In this document: in pieces, positions 31,866-46,269 of the stretch | Layout of the letters: every line of letters starts with the position of its first letter | How positions within the stretch are numbered: the first letter of the stretch is position 1 | NCBI GenBank assembly: GCA_008508345.1 | Contig: QNGE01002742.1 | Location: 1-64,000, forward strand | Reading direction: 5' to 3' | DNA length: 64,000 nt | Origin: Paragonimus westermani | Lineage: Eukaryota > Platyhelminthes > Trematoda > Plagiorchiida > Troglotrematidae | Translations under genes and position numbers: made by a program | Notes under the pieces: generated by a model | Seen by the model: the letters and a program-made list of their open reading frames with translations, nothing else | Databases searched by the model: none | Told to the model about the DNA's origin: nothing

Positions 31866-34800
31866 TCAATGTTCGATAAAATAGCCTGTCCTTCTCATAG
31901 GGCAGTAAATGTTTCTAAATCGTCCCTCTGATCCGATTTTCCCTGATTTCCCACTGTTCTATTACTAAGCCTTGCAACAATGTTGTCTTTGAACAGAAGA
32001 GGCAAAGTAGATTAACTATGGTACGAATTTACCTCGCCTTACTAGATCGGGAACTGTGGAGCAGCCACGGGAAGTCTTTTACTGATCGGCTGACAGAACC
32101 ATTTGAAGGATTATCTATATTGGCAGCTGAGAACGTAGCAAGCAGACATTAGGAGTTTGTGGAATTTGAGAATTCGCTGGTATATTTGACGTTTTGTGAA
32201 TTCGTGAGAATTCCTCAGGATCGTATGCAGTGATGCGGTATTAGCTAGATGGACGATGTGCAACTTCGTTGAAGCCCAGTTTTACCCATTAAATGAAACT
32301 GTAAATCAGTTACCTCTCATTCTCGCCCTGTTTCTAATTGTTTTCACGTTTTACCAATAGGCAACTTGAACTTGCGTAAAATTTGCACCTTACGACAGCT
32401 TTTTGATGCAGAAAGTCAGTGTTTGTTCGCAGTCAGCACGTCTATATTACACAGTTGAACTAAACTTCATTCCTTGAGGGCTAATTTAAATAGCTACGAT
32501 TAACGTCGTCAACCTTCCTAAGACTTTGACAGAAAAGCAGACAGAATTAAGTTTAAGAAGTCTTTCTGCATTAGATAATTAGTTTTTAATACGAATGTTT
32601 AAATAAACCAGTATATGTTCACAAATTTATTATGTGGTAACCTACCGAAACTTCCTGTGAGAGTAAATCACATTCGACTGGTAAATGTGCAAGATAATAA
32701 GGTATTGAATCATAGTTTATTATCACAAGTGCAGAAAACAATATGATTTTCTGGCATCTTGCAGAGGTAGCAGTGAGTTCAGATGGTTTGGGAGCAAACG
32801 AATCAACTGAAAAAATAAGACTCAACAGTAACATTGCTTGTGACTGATCAACTCTGCTAGGAATTCACTGATGCCACCGTCATACTTTCAGATGTTTGAT
32901 TGTTCCCGTTTGAAGAGCAACAACATCCTAAAAACTTACGATTGGAAATTATGGGGTACTGTTTGTATGAAGTATTATGGAAATTGCGTAAAACCAACTG
33001 AATATCTGAAGACGTTACAAATGCACATACTTGTATGTTAATTGTTAATTTACGGCCGTTGGTGGTTATCGGTTTACTTGAATTGTGATCAGACGAACAC
33101 AAATGTAGAAAGCTTGACTATATTCTTCTGATCAACAAAATAGAATCTGAGAATCTAAGTCGTAGCTGTCAATCTGCAAATGAATGAATGGTTGTTACAA
33201 AACGGTTGTCACATCGTGTCATGGAATTTATGGAGTTTAAAAAGTTGAATTCGTTTGAAATTTGTTCTGGTACACACTTACTTCAGTTAGCGACTAACCA
33301 CGAATAGTTTTAGTTAGGCGTAATCTATCCTGAAAGTTGCTAACAGTAAGCATCCGCTATTCACTTTGCCCATGAGCTCTTTACCTTGTTCTGTAATTTA
33401 ATCATAAGAACTAGAGTAGACAAACTTAAATAAACTAAATCAATCGATTCGCAATGCCTGACTTAAACACGTGAAAAGAATCTTTCCTGCATGAGGTCCA
33501 ACAAACAAAAACCCCACAAACCGACTGTGTTGAGCACTTCAAGACAAAGTATTTGTTGAGTGCTTACTTTTATTGCATATTTAGACGGAAATCAATATTT
33601 TCGACAACGATGAAAAAATCACAAGGACCCTTATGACTGAATTAGATGTCAGTTGAGTTGGGCACGTTGTCCGGTTTAGCATTTTTGAGCAGCCGACTTG
33701 ATGAGTATATCCTAATTAACTTTTTAAGAACATATGAGATACGCAGATAAAGTTTTAGTTAGTTTTAGGTCAAACTTTAACAACTAGCCGCAGTGTTCAC
33801 TTGACAGTCTTTTCAAGCCTTAGTGGATTCAAACTGTTGTTAGTGGCTAAATATATAAATATATACGAACAGCATTCAGTTCTAAAAATAAGTTAATTTC
33901 GAATGGTGTATCAAAGTTCAAAAGTTTGTGGGCCGCTGAGACAACTAACTTACAAAATGGTGATATTCATGAAAACTCCGGACAAACCTGGTAACTTAAA
34001 ATTGTTTGTCTATGATATGAAGTTGTCACAGGTTTACAATTCCAAATATTTGACACTAACTATTAGACTAACAAGCAATCAGAAGTTTGTCCTGAAGAAG
34101 CAAGTTGGTGCAGTTTACACTTGACATCAAATGGAGGGAGTGTGCTTAATTCATTCTGTTAGACGCAGAGAGATAGACAACGATAGTGGAGATGGTTGAC
34201 TTAAGGAAAAAGGGGATCCTGCAAACTAGATGTAAAATATCGCACAGATTGATGAGGGTCGTTTGTGTTAATTTCACTGAAAATCTCTCGTAATACTTTT
34301 GATCAATTTTGAATTGTTAATTTGAAACCAAACATTTTGTCATGTCACAAACCAACCTTTCTTGTTAGTTTATAAGCATCAAAGCTCCGGGTGATAATAC
34401 CAGTTATTAAGACTTAAACTCAATCTTATTTTGGACCTCCATTTTCACTTATATTGATTGGTCTGATAACGTGTAGAGTTACTTTTTACTTTTATTTTAC
34501 AAAATTGCGTAATCATTTTGTCTAGATTGGTGCGAAATTAATAATTGCTTGTCGGCTTTTGTGAAAAACAACACACCTTTGTCTGAAAAGTAACCGGTGG
34601 ATGACAGGTTTGGTTAGCAAAATTTTATAACGTGTTCATAGAATGTACCTGATATAAGGATATTAGTAAAAACGTTTGTGGTAGTGCTTAGAGCTGAGAA
34701 AATTGTTCGTATACTATCTTAGCGCTGTGGCGTACATTGGAATTTCACAGGTTCTCAGTTGGACTGTGAGAGCTCTCTTCTGCATTTTCTAGACAGTATG

Positions 34801-37503
34801 AAACTCGTTGTTTTTTATATTTCGGAGCAGTTATCGTAGCTAACACAATAAAACGCACGTTTATTAACAGGTCCACATGGTGTGTAAGAGAAATTGGCAA
34901 TCTTACCGCCAAAGAAGGGCCAACCGAAGAACCCTTCGCGGAGGTGTTGAAGCCGCTCTGCCTGGATCTACACTCTGGTATTGGCATTAAACCAGTGTTG
35001 CTTCGTTTTTAACAATGACCAACTCAAAACAAATGAATCTTATTAAACGGTGAGAACAAACGGAATAGCCTTGTTACTTTGATGTCAACTGAAGCACGAC
35101 TTACTTTATTTACAATGAGAATGGAGTAGAACTGTGAATACGGTTTTGTGCTGGGTTAGGAGGCTTTAGAAAATAGTATTCTGGCGTTCTTCGACAACGT
35201 GGTTTCAGGATTACTGCAAGGTTTTGTATTATGTAAGTTGGCTATATATGCTCCTTTCCTATAATTTGTAGGCCTTGATGCGCCATTAAGGAAAAGTCGT
35301 GATGGAAGCCATAACATGTGTACCTTCCAACTCCCATTCCTGTTCTTCCATTCATCAACACCTTTACAATCGATGCTGATTTCTGGACTCTAACCAATCT
35401 TGGTAACTGGTTTATTCTTTATTTTTGGTGAAAAAGACGAAGTTACAGATCTTAAGTTAACATTAACGTCTGAGTTCACACTAAAACCGGGATGATTGCG
35501 TAAACCATTCTCTCAACCATCTTTGTTTCTTAACATTTTCGACCGCGCATTGCTCAAGTAAATAAAATTGCCTTCACTGGCGTGAAAAAAATGTTTCTGG
35601 AAATCAAACGCTAGCAAAACTAATCACTTGCAATCGAGCAACTCAGTGTGACAAATGCCTTGTGCCTTAGGCTACTTCATTATATGCGGCAATTATCTTT
35701 ACTATTGACCAAGTAGTTTTTGGTGTATCAGTTCGGTGACACGATTAATTTAACACACTCAGACACAAAACCAGCAAGCGGAATTAAAAACTTACGAGTT
35801 TCAACCTGGCACACCGGCTTGAAGATCATGATGATTTGACAACACAAAGATAAATACCGCAGGTACATTTATCCCGAAAAACTGCAACGCGTTTCAGTAT
35901 GCCTGTAGTTACTAGCTCAGAGAATACATTATATGTTAAGTGGGGAAATTAGATTGGGACGCCTTGCTCTAGTCACTTTGACCGTCTCACTACTCTCATT
36001 TGTGATTGGCTCGTGTGGCAGAGTAACTTCGCTTTTCTGGCATTGGCTACCTTTTAAGGTTTCAGCTGTTGAGCAACAATCACGTTGAAGTCTTACAGGC
36101 TAATTGGAACTGGTTGCTGTCAGTAGGTCCTTTCGATAAGCCTTGAAAACATATAGCCTGTAACGTGCTTCTTCAGTGCATCCTCCACACGTGTTAATAG
36201 ATCATTTATTTTGTTGTTGTAGTAGGTTGAAGAGCTCCAACTAGTTTCATCACATAATTTTGTTATTCGGAGTAAAATGTGAAGATAGACCAAATTGCCC
36301 GTCCGACATTTGTGGGCCACTTAAGATGTACTTTTGATTGCTGCGGACTAAAACGATACGGAGCATCCGCTAGAGGATTTATGAGTCATACAGAATTTAC
36401 AGATTGGAGGAGGCTGTACAGTACTATACACACCTAAACACATGTTATACGGTTGAGTGTAATAGATGAATAGGCCGACCGTTTCGGTTTCAAGGAGTTA
36501 ACAATAAAAAGACAACAAGAGAAAGATAGAAAGGTAATCGCTGAAGTGAAGACCAAGCCCCTGACAAATTGCATGAGGTGATCAAACTAAGAAATGGGAT
36601 AAACGAAAACTGGATAACGTTAACAATCAGGGTTTGGGTGAACGTTTATCTTGTCGTAATGATTGCCAACAACATGTTATAATATGACTTGTTTTAGTGT
36701 GTCGAACATGTTTGTTAAGTCTGCGTTCAAATTCAATCACCGATGACTCAGTTGAATCAGACTTCAAGAGGCTGTTCCAATTTGGACACTAACGATTCGT
36801 TTTGTACTAGTCAAGTATTTTGACGGATGCTGTGATTCAAGCGAGCTGTCCCACCGGGGATAACTTTTATATCTAGAATGGATCTCTTCTAAAAGTTTAT
36901 GAGGTTGATGAGGGACATTAAATACCAAAAGTTTTTCCAAAGACTGTGCACACCCGAAATTTGCATTGGTCTTCTGTGAAAGTCAAGCAGCTTGGTTATT
37001 TTTTCGGCTTCAACAAATCCGACGCTTCAACTGTCGGGGCGAAATTTCTTCGTGGTTTTAATCGAAATTTTGTTGTGGCCTTAAGAACCCGAAACGGTCC
37101 TCAGGTGATGTGGTTAACGCTTTCGTGAGTCCTGGCCGTATGATGTTGACGTGGACAGGGTATTGAGAAGCCGGGTACTTTTGGGGGAGAGGATTTTGTC
37201 GGAAAGAGAGACACGTGTTCTATGTTATGAAAGGCCACGAAGGACGAGAATTGGGCGTGCTTATCAAACAAAGTATGATCGACTTATGTTCGACTTGAGC
37301 AGTTTCCTGAGTGTGACCGATCAAAATGTAACATGCTTTCCACAGTACGGTAGAAGTTAGGGTGGACAATTTTGGCTCTCCCTAAAAAGAACTATTTTTA
37401 TAACAAAATGAGGGTATTTGGTGTCAGTCAGACCACTTCCTTCTGGTTTTTCTTCTGCATAGCAGCTGCGTACGCAATACATTGTTCTTACTGCTTTTCG
37501 TAC

Positions 37504-37672
37504 CTTCTGAAGAGATTCAGTCACTTGTTTTTGGTTCCAAAACTGTATTTTAAATAGAGTTTCCAGACTGGTAAACGCCGTTGTATTTGTTGGATCCGAA
37601 TTTTGCAGTAGTTTGAGCACCACATCTTTCGGGTAGTTCGGTAAGCCAAGTTTATAGGCTACAATTGCCTTG
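37504..37672 (-). CDS. Possible internal exon of an unknown minus-strand gene
   Basis: 169 bases between a strong acceptor (TTGTGTTTCAG) and a fair donor (AAG|GTACGA). The open frame reads KAIVAYKLGLPNYPKDVVLK and continues through FKIQFWNQKQVTESLQK. The frame stays open for 115 codons around it. Composition is protein-like and helical, but no family is recognised. It could belong to a gene to the right, since the Ig gene appears to start at 30513. Confidence 0.3.
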
Positions 37673-40600
37673 CTGAAACACAACGCACCCACCAAGGTTG
37701 ACAATTGGAGCGTTTTGGTTTGGAATTACGTGGGCGTTTTATCTTCCGTTCGTAATCACAAATTCTTTCCATCTGTACGAAGGAAGCACTCTCCGCATAA
37801 TAAGTGAGTACATATTTTCTTTGTTGGAAACGTTTGAAATATTGAATAAACCCCTGTTGGAGACGAACACCGTCGTGCTCATGGGTCAAACGTTGCAATA
37901 CGTAACTCAGACCACTTGGTGATACTAGTGCCGTTTCTGTGGCGGTTGTATTCCTCTGAGTTTTGAAAGGAAAGTCTCAAACTTGGCAAGTAAACTGTTA
38001 GACAGCTGCCGTTCTACCGGTCTTCTGATACCACTTCTAACAAACAGCTGAATTTCAACGAAAATATGAAAACAAATCCTCAACAATAGCAAACATCAAC
38101 CAAATGCATAACGACTTGCACATCTGATAAGGTAGTAATGTTCCATATCAAGCGCAGTGGACGAAATGACGGAATTCTAAGGTAAATAAAAGGTCCGTCG
38201 TTCGATCACGGTTTCCTAAGAGTGTTTCTACCATTTTCACAATCCGGAAGAACCGATAAAAAAATCAAATTTGAGAACAGTTAATTTGGATAGGTGATCA
38301 CTCAGGTTACTCTACTTGTTTACATTCACCCGAAATGTAAACACTCATGTGAAGTCCAAAGCGAATCGATATCGTACCAATCAAACACGAGTTGTATGGA
38401 ATTGTGAGTGAACATTTAGGTATGGTAATGTCGTACAGTCTTCTTCAGACCACTGATAAAAAAATCGTCGGTGTGGCCTGTCACGAGCATCTAGACGGAA
38501 GTCAAGTTCCAAACTGAGGAAGCAGTATGCATTATTAATAAACAAAATTGGGGTTTATAGCTTGTTTGCAAACGGAATTGACTGAAAGATATCAAACACG
38601 ACAGCTGCGATCATATGTGACCGAGAAGAACACAGCCTAATTAAGTGGACATTTAGTATACATGAGGAAGCTGCACACATGCACATTGTTGAATACGAGT
38701 TTGTTTAGGCCGAATGGAGCAGACTTTCCTAGTGGGAATTGTAGTGATCATCCATGGGAAGTAAACAGTTCGTACGTAGTTAACCCAGTAGTCAGGAGAA
38801 TGAGTATGGCATAACTATTGAGGGTTACTCAATATTTTGCTTCTGCTCCAAAGTGTGATCATTAACAGAACCGTTTCAAACGAATTCAAGTTGACTTCTT
38901 TTGCAGGAGTTATTTATATGCACTTAGACCTGGGTGAAGTAGCCAACGAAAATGTCCTCTTTTGCAGGTTACAATACCGCCTTGAGGTTAGTTGTCTTAT
39001 GTAAACATTTTAGCCTTAGCTGACAAAGTCTGTTATTAGAAAAAAAGGTTTTGTTGGCTGACCATATATGTTACTAGAAGTTAACTGTGAAACCACTTTT
39101 CGCTCTGGTTAGCTTATTTTTTTCACTGAAACTTGATTTGCGAGTGAAAACGCACTCATACTTGAGATGAACATCCTAGCTTTGCCAACAGTATACCTCG
39201 ACAACAATGTAGGTAAACTGATTATGGCTACTACTGACTAAGTATTAAATGAAACTCATCATTTATGGACCGTCAGATAGATTTTCAACACTATTGTGAA
39301 TAGTGTTGTCGAGAAACATTGGCAAACTTGCTGTTGTTAATTGACAGGGATTTTGATAATGTTACTGTTTGCTCAAGAATAAAGAAAACCAATAAAACAA
39401 GGAGCAATTAAAATAATCTCGCCTATCAGGGAATTTTAGTTAGTAACTTAGGCTTTTTAACTTAATAAATTACGGGTTTTTGGTTCCACCAGGTGCCTGC
39501 TGACTTAAGTCCGGCCAAGTAATATATTTCACAATAGGTAACTGTTGCTCGTTGAATTTTTCAGTCAAATGATGGAAGCAAGTTCAAAGCGCTGAGTTAA
39601 GCTCTGTTTATAATGAAAACAAGCTATCCGGAAACAGCGTTTGGGAAGGTTCAGTTATTGAATAAAAAAGCGATTACTCCGGGAAGGATTGCCAACAGCA
39701 GCCCCAGATCAACACTAAATTTCGTAAGTGTTTGACCACCGTAAATTATGGGGATAGGTAGAGCTTTATTTCATGATAATAATTAACAAAATGCTGAAGA
39801 GCTTGGCAAAGAATAGTCAAGCGCGGACTAAATCGGCAGCGACAACTCGAACAAGGTAGGTCATGTAACCATATAACCAAAGGACAGTTTGTTGGCCATG
39901 AAAGACAACTCACGTGAACACTTAAGCATTTTCGTACTGTTATGTCTTTGGTGTTGTATGACGTGAATGTGTGCTAAAATCGATAGGCTTCTTCTCTTTT
40001 AGCTATATGTGACAGCATAACCACGGCTCCGATCACGTGTTAGCCTCGATTTGCAAAGCTCAAGAAACGTTCCGAATGGGTGAGGTGACAAGAAATTGGG
40101 AACTCGATAAGACAGTGTGAGTCGTTGCATGAATCAGTAATTAAAACGTCGCCATCCGCCAAATGGTGCCAGCCTGGTTCAACTTTCGACAGACCAACAC
40201 TATACCTTGCTGATCATGCACAAAGAGAAGAAACAAAGTGCTAAACCTCACGGTGATGTCCATTCAGAGCATAGGTTTACCGTGACATCCATCATCTGGA
40301 AACCCCTAGAAACTAAAGAAATTGGTCGGATACAGACCATCAATCAGTAATGAGTCCGCCATATATAGTGGGAACTTTCCACAACTATCCGCAGTTTACT
40401 GACGAAGTTCTTGTCAAAGCTATCATGAAATAGTAAGCAAAGTATTATGTGGAACAAAATGACCAACAGTTACTTCTAACGACTGCCTCTTTCCGAAATT
40501 GTTTCATGGGGCAGTGTGAGACAAAGACATCTAATGCTTTCGCGTGTGGATCATAATGTCTAGAGAAACCAGTTCTTTATGTTTCTTCTGAAATTCGCAA

Positions 40601-40806
40601 CCTCAAGCCTGAAGCGTGGACTGTGAAATGCAAACGGAAAAACATGTTTACATTCGTAGTTGGTTGTGTACTATTTGCTAAAGTCAAGCAAGCCTTTAGT
40701 TAATTTGCCTCTAATCCGTGAAAATTTTCCACCCTGTCTTGCTGACTTTTGTCCACAGTGTATTCACTACCGGATAAATCACTTTTGCTTCTGAAAACTG
40801 TAACAA
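37673..40806. other. No gene seen
   Basis: AT-rich intergenic or intron sequence. A short perfect hairpin (39286-39295 / 39299-39308, loop GTG) is the only structure noted. Confidence 0.5.
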
Positions 40807-41121
40807 ATGTTTCGTTTGCGTTTCACCTATTCCTCTTATCTAACCGTAACTTATTGCGTTGAACTATTCGATAAGGATAAGATGGACTCACAGTCTTGTG
40901 ATCTTCTTTCTTTGAATTTCTCAGTATTTAGAAAATTTTTTTCGTATGTTCTAATCATGCATCCCGTATTCACATGCAACCAAAGCACTGCGTACTACCC
41001 ACGGAATGGTTATTCACGGTTTGCTCAACCTTTGTACAGACAATTCAACTCCTCTCACCATACTCGTTTACCTGCTCAGCAACACTCGTTACGCATAACG
41101 TATGACTCTAAACTAAACTGA
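40807..41121 (+). pseudogene. Possible Gypsy integrase fragment
   Basis: A 104-codon frame contains STAYYPRNGYSRFAQPLYRQ, which resembles the integrase motif TAYHP-x-NG-x-x-ERFHRQLK with its key Glu replaced. The rest is too decayed to align. It is on the opposite strand to the CsRn1-type element and is not part of it. Confidence 0.35.
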
Positions 41122-41730
41122 CTCACAAGATTAAAATTAAAACATAAGGAATAACCACGTAAAACTTTTCATTGAATGCCAAATACATTTTTGAGATCGG
41201 TAGGAATGTCATGGATGCATGTAGAATCTAAGTAAAATCTCGGTCTGTTTCAAAATCTAAGGTATTATACTTTATAAAATACGGCGTCATACGTAATAAG
41301 TGACCGATTAAAGTGTATCCCTTACGCATGATCACTTTACTTTAGTTGCCCGTGCTTATCTAAATTAGAGTTTATTTGGACTATAATACTAGAATTTTTG
41401 TGACAATGTTTCAAACTGTCTACATCAAGGGTTCAAAGCGCACATGTCCAATATTTTTGATGCCCACAATCACAAATAGCCTATTCACTTCATTCCAGTG
41501 GTGAAGAGCCTAGTCACCTACATATCTGTTAGTTTCTGGTGCAAAATAATGTACTTTCTAGTAAAAACAACGGTCGCGTCCATTTTGTAACCAGTGAAAC
41601 CTATACACCACTGTAATCAGTGCAGTGAAGTTGCCTATTTGTGAAGAATTAAGCAGTATGATAATAAACCTAGTTAGGAATAAGTCGAACATACAGAGGT
41701 AATTAAGTATGGTGCGTCTAAAATACTCAC

Positions 41731-41800
41731 AATCCATCAGAACACTAGATTCTATGAAGAGTCCGGAAGTAAGGTTGGCGAATACCAAAATATGTTGACA
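41731..41800 (-). CDS. Possible small exon of an unknown gene
   Basis: 70 bases between acceptor AATTTCGATAG and a good donor (GATT|GTGAGT), phase 0 to 1, reading QHILVFANLTSGLFIESSV. Splice signals are decent but the exon is short, so chance is a serious alternative. Confidence 0.22.
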
Positions 41801-43430
41801 CTATCGAAATTTTTATTACTTGCAGAAGATTAATGATACAGACATATGAACATTCGGCTCAGTACACTTCTGCCTGATACGTCAATGAAAAAAAACAATC
41901 GGAGGAAATTTCATACAAGCATCCGCTGTCGTGCTTGGAATATCCCGCTTTAATCACTCAAAAGATGTTTCTTTTTAAGCGTTCAGTCTCGGTGATCAAA
42001 TTTTCTTTTCTCGTAATGTCTAGGAGAAAAAAATGAACGTTTAAACGAAGTCTAGTTTGATGCACTGTAGTTGCACAAATGTTATTCAGTCGACAACAAA
42101 TACGACCCCTGTTATCTACCGTTTTATATATGCCATGAATCACTGAGTGATGGTCTCCTTTCCTAGTGAGAAACGTCTCGGCTCTGAGTGTGGATTACTG
42201 AGATTTTCGCGTTTTGTTTCATTTATATTTTTGAGTCTTACATGCTTTTTGTACAGCATCTGTCCTCCTGTGTCATCGTACTTTACCACTTTATCAATAG
42301 GGGTTTTGTAGTTATTTCACTAGATTTGTAAATTATACATTCAGCAAAGATTTATATCTGTAAACGAGTCTAACCTCTCTGGTCGACGCTTCGAGATTGC
42401 TTTACTTGTAATTAGCGACCTGATTAGGACGTCAATATGTATGTGCTCGTCTAAACAAGTTCCAGAGTTCCCTTTACTCAAACCTGATCGCACACTGACC
42501 GAACCGAAAGTTGGTTGATAAGTCCTTGCGTTAATTTATCTCTCTCTCTGGCAGTATAACGCAAAGACTAATGAGATGCTCAGAGGCAGACGGAGAGACG
42601 AACGCATTCCAAGGCGCGCCTGAGCAGTGTGTTTGATGACATTTTAATCCCTCCCGGATTAGATACTGTTTGCATGCAAACAAATCGATTTTAGTTCGCG
42701 ATATTTCACTTCGGACGGCCCAGTAACAGTGTTGGCCTACCACACCGATTTATTGTAAAAACCTCTGTGGCTAACCAGCAGATTTTGATAACTTACTTGG
42801 ATTATCCGAGCAGGAAACGGAAGGGAAAATTATGCCAACAAATTGGAAACTTCTGGAACTTTGTGGTTCAAGGGTTTTAGTTAGTAATGTACGAACTTTT
42901 CCAGTGGTTAAGTTCTTAAACCGTACGAATCTGATTCCAGTGGGAAATGTGTCATTCGTAGGGTGAATTTCTTGTGTAGACAGAACTCTGAGAAAAGATC
43001 AATTTTATTAATTAAATTATCTTGTTCACTCTTCGTTCGTCTACTAATATACCTAATCTGCAAGCTGGAGATCAAGTCTGAAGGAATGTTTCCGAATGGA
43101 TTGAGTTAGTTATCTCTACAATTCTATCTTTTGATAAGCGATTAGGCTAGAAACCAGGTAGGCAATAGATAAGTTGCAGACAGACAGTGATAAACGGTAA
43201 TTTGTTTGATCAAATGGTGCTATAGTTTGAATCACCGTTCACTGAGACAGCAACAGTTAATATATTCTAAGATTAATGGTTTGAAAGAGCGGGTAGTAGA
43301 TTCGGGGAGTGACACTAGGCTGAACTGAACAATACTAGTTGTAATCTGTACGCACTAAATACAATACGAATGAAGTCAGACAGTTTGGGTGTTGTGTTTA
43401 ACACCTTAGTGATAAATCGGTCGAGATTAA
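41801..43430. other. No gene seen
   Basis: AT-rich sequence without recognisable exon or repeat. Confidence 0.5.
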
Positions 43431-43570
43431 CACAACGTTACGAGCAAGCTGTAACACTCTACGTTCTCTTTCTCTCTTTCTTTGTTAATCCGACTTTGAT
43501 TGCAACGCTTCTTAGGAAAGCCGCTCGAGGTGGTTGGAACGTAGAGTATTACAACTTGCTCGTGTTGTTT
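43431..43570. repeat. Imperfect inverted repeat, arms about 35 bp
   Basis: Arm 43431-43466 and arm 43537-43570 are near-complementary (core CGAGCAAGYTGTAAYACTCT) with about 70 bases between. A third copy of the arm, in the orientation of the first, lies at 44520-44554. Confidence 0.8.
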
Positions 43571-43918
43571 TCAATCCCTTTATCAAGAACAGCACTTGTG
43601 TTTGTTTGTATCTTTCGCATTCGGATAGACTTTGCAACTGGTCATGCTTAGGACCTGTGATAGACTCGAGGTTTGTTCTTGCGAGAAGACATCGATATTG
43701 TGTACCTACGCACGAACGATGAATGAACTCTGTGTGGTGATCAGCGTTGGTTAACATAGCGCAAGTGAGGATTGATTGGAAGAACCGGTTTTAAACAAGC
43801 CGTTGATTACTGCACACTTTTACACTGGATTAGCTTTCCTGCCAGCTGCCCCTACGACCGCAAAATGTCTAACCTCTCGGGCGGAAACAACGTTTTTCAA
43901 GTCAAGTGAAAGTCGGAG

Positions 43919-44206
43919 TCATGAAATTCCAAAACTCTTCTTTTCATGATGGTACTCTAGTATCATACATTTGTTGGCGGTCCTAGTGAATAATATCCAC
44001 CTAACACGAGCATGTTTCCCAACCAACGCACAATGCGGAAGTTTCATATTTAAATACCTGATAGCGAACCCAATATTTTGAGATATGCACTGCGTGAATC
44101 CATGGAAACAACGGTGAATAGACATAAGCTGGTCCACATGTTTTTCGTGTTCGTCTTCCTGTTGGGTTAACCAAAATGGATCAATGCAAAACGCTCCAAC
44201 ATACAT
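43919..44206 (-). pseudogene. Possible LTR-retrotransposon RT fragment
   Basis: The 95-codon frame contains CIDPFWLTQQEDEHEKHVDQ, similar in pattern to the stretch after the RT catalytic YxDD (DDxLLTxxxEDEHxxHVxQL). No flanking RT motif is readable, and the catalytic second Asp is absent. Confidence 0.3.
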
Positions 44207-44519
44207 CAGAAAAGTGTCAACTTACAATTTCAAGGGACATGATGAATCGCATACGCATTGTGCACATTTTCTTCAAACGAGTACCAGATACCTTTTCAGG
44301 CTGCTGTAATCAACAAGATACTGAAAAGAGAAAAGTTTGTCTATCCAGAGGTATATAAACAGCTGCAGACTGCTTGTAACAAAGAAGATGAAATTTGGAT
44401 CGCTTCGATATTTAAGCATCGTTTTACAATTTCTTGTAGAACATTTCACGCGTAGAAAAGTCCCTTTATTAAGCTTATTCAACATGGTTTGTTTGTTATT
44501 GAAAAACGGATTGGGAATA

Positions 44520-44554
44520 ACACAACGTTTCGAGCAAGTTGTAATACTCTACGT
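44520..44554 (+). repeat. Third copy of the 35-bp repeat arm
   Basis: It reads ACACAACGTTTCGAGCAAGT and goes on to TCTACG, matching the arm at 43431-43466 with few changes. Confidence 0.8.
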
Positions 44555-46269
44555 GTCAACCACATCGGTGTGTATGTTAGAACAGGAAGAATACGCAGCA
44601 ACAACATAGTTGTCATTAATGCCCATGTTTACTGCCGCGTAAGCATATGCAGACACATAAACTCCGAACACACTGAAGGAAACCTACTTTTGTGTGGCAC
44701 GTAGGTTGAAATAAACATGTACAAGGAGAGCCGAATTGGAGAAACAGTCTAATTAGGTTGTGTTCAGCCAGGTATTTATAAGCCCTGTATAGTCTCATAA
44801 TGTACCAAGGTGTATGAAATCGTTCAGTACACAAAAACGCTGTAAACGCGACTGATTGAATTGGCTTGAATGCTTGGCTGTGTAAAAGCTGAGATAGTTT
44901 GACCGGTGAAGAGAAAACAAGGGACTCAGAGTTCTTAATGTCACTCTTTTTAGGACAATGTCAAAACCATAAGTGGTGATAGCAAGAAAGTGAATCAGAG
45001 CTAGATAGCTGCAGGGCGCTTTGGATGATGGAATAGGAGAATGAAAATTTTTTATGGGTGATTTTCAGTTTAGTGTTTCTGAGTTGTTGCGGTTGCACAA
45101 AGCTCATTCATCGTGTCAACATTCCAACATGTACACAGCATAATGGTGGAGTATACTAACCAATATATCTGATTGCTGTATATAACACAACAGAGACAAC
45201 AAATTCACGTCCAGAAGTTTAACAGAGTGGTGCCGGGGAACCTGGATAATTGAGTGGGCTCAGTTCTAACAGCTAATTCATACAGTTAAAAATTTGTCGC
45301 TTTTGTTAACCTTTCTGTGTTTAATACCCAGAATTAATTTCCTCTCCTCTTTTTATTTAAACCGCACTTCTGTCAACTCATGTTGTCAACCAAATCGTGT
45401 GGTTAAAACCAAACCATCTTCCTTTTTTCATTTAATTATCTTAACAGTCTCCAAGTTCTCTGGATCACACGTTGTTGATGCAGAGCCCTTACATCTCCGG
45501 CGTGTGAGATTTTGGTGGTGGATAACAGTTTGAGTCGCAGATTGAAATCCGTTAGATTTAATCTCTTTCAGACTTTACCCACAGTCCGTGGCATAACCTA
45601 CAGCCGAATGCATATTCTAACCGTAAGTTGTTTGAAAGTCTTGCGTCTAAAAGTTAGTTAAGCTTGATGGCCAAATTTGTAGTCTCACAAAAAAAATGTA
45701 CTTCTCAATGAGAGAATAAATTTTTAGTAGGAATACTTATTAAAGTTCCCGCGTGAAACTCGGTGATTTTGTTTATCTTATTCCTAATCGCAAACTACCC
45801 CAGTAAGACAATCACTGTAAAGAATTGCGCTGCTTTTCATTTAATATTAGATGGGTTTGTTCACTAATAAAGGCAGTCAACTTTTGATGAAGGGAACAAG
45901 ATTTTGGAGCAGCGATATCTATAAACACGTCCCACAGTCCCCTGGAAATTTTATCACAGTTTACCCACATGTGTTGCATAATGCTCGCTGTGGCTAGTAT
46001 ACATTGTCTTACACATTCTAGGTTATATGTTCACGTGCTTATATCGGATTTATCTGCTTCCGTGGCTCCATAGGGTCACAGAGGTGTAAAAAACATTTAT
46101 GAGTGTGAGATTCTGTCTTTGTGTTATTGGTAGGACAATTGTGTTACTCGTTTACAAGTTTAAGCAAAATTTAACAAAAATAAAGAGAATCTTTATGGAG
46201 GTTGCTGGGGTGCAATCATATTTGCGATTACCATTGAAAAAGAAAAAATCCTTCTGTCACATGTGCACG
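44555..46269. other. No gene seen
   Basis: AT-rich sequence. Short open frames show no motif. Confidence 0.5.

Larger units (their letters stand above)
30514..37503. other. Region upstream of the Ig gene, no gene seen apart from repeats
   Basis: AT-rich. It holds SINE pieces at 31497-31562 (minus) and 31585-31865 (plus). A minus-strand stretch near 34961-34814 stays open and reads GFFGWPFFGGKIANFSYTPC, but no family was recognised and splice signals are weak. Confidence 0.45.
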
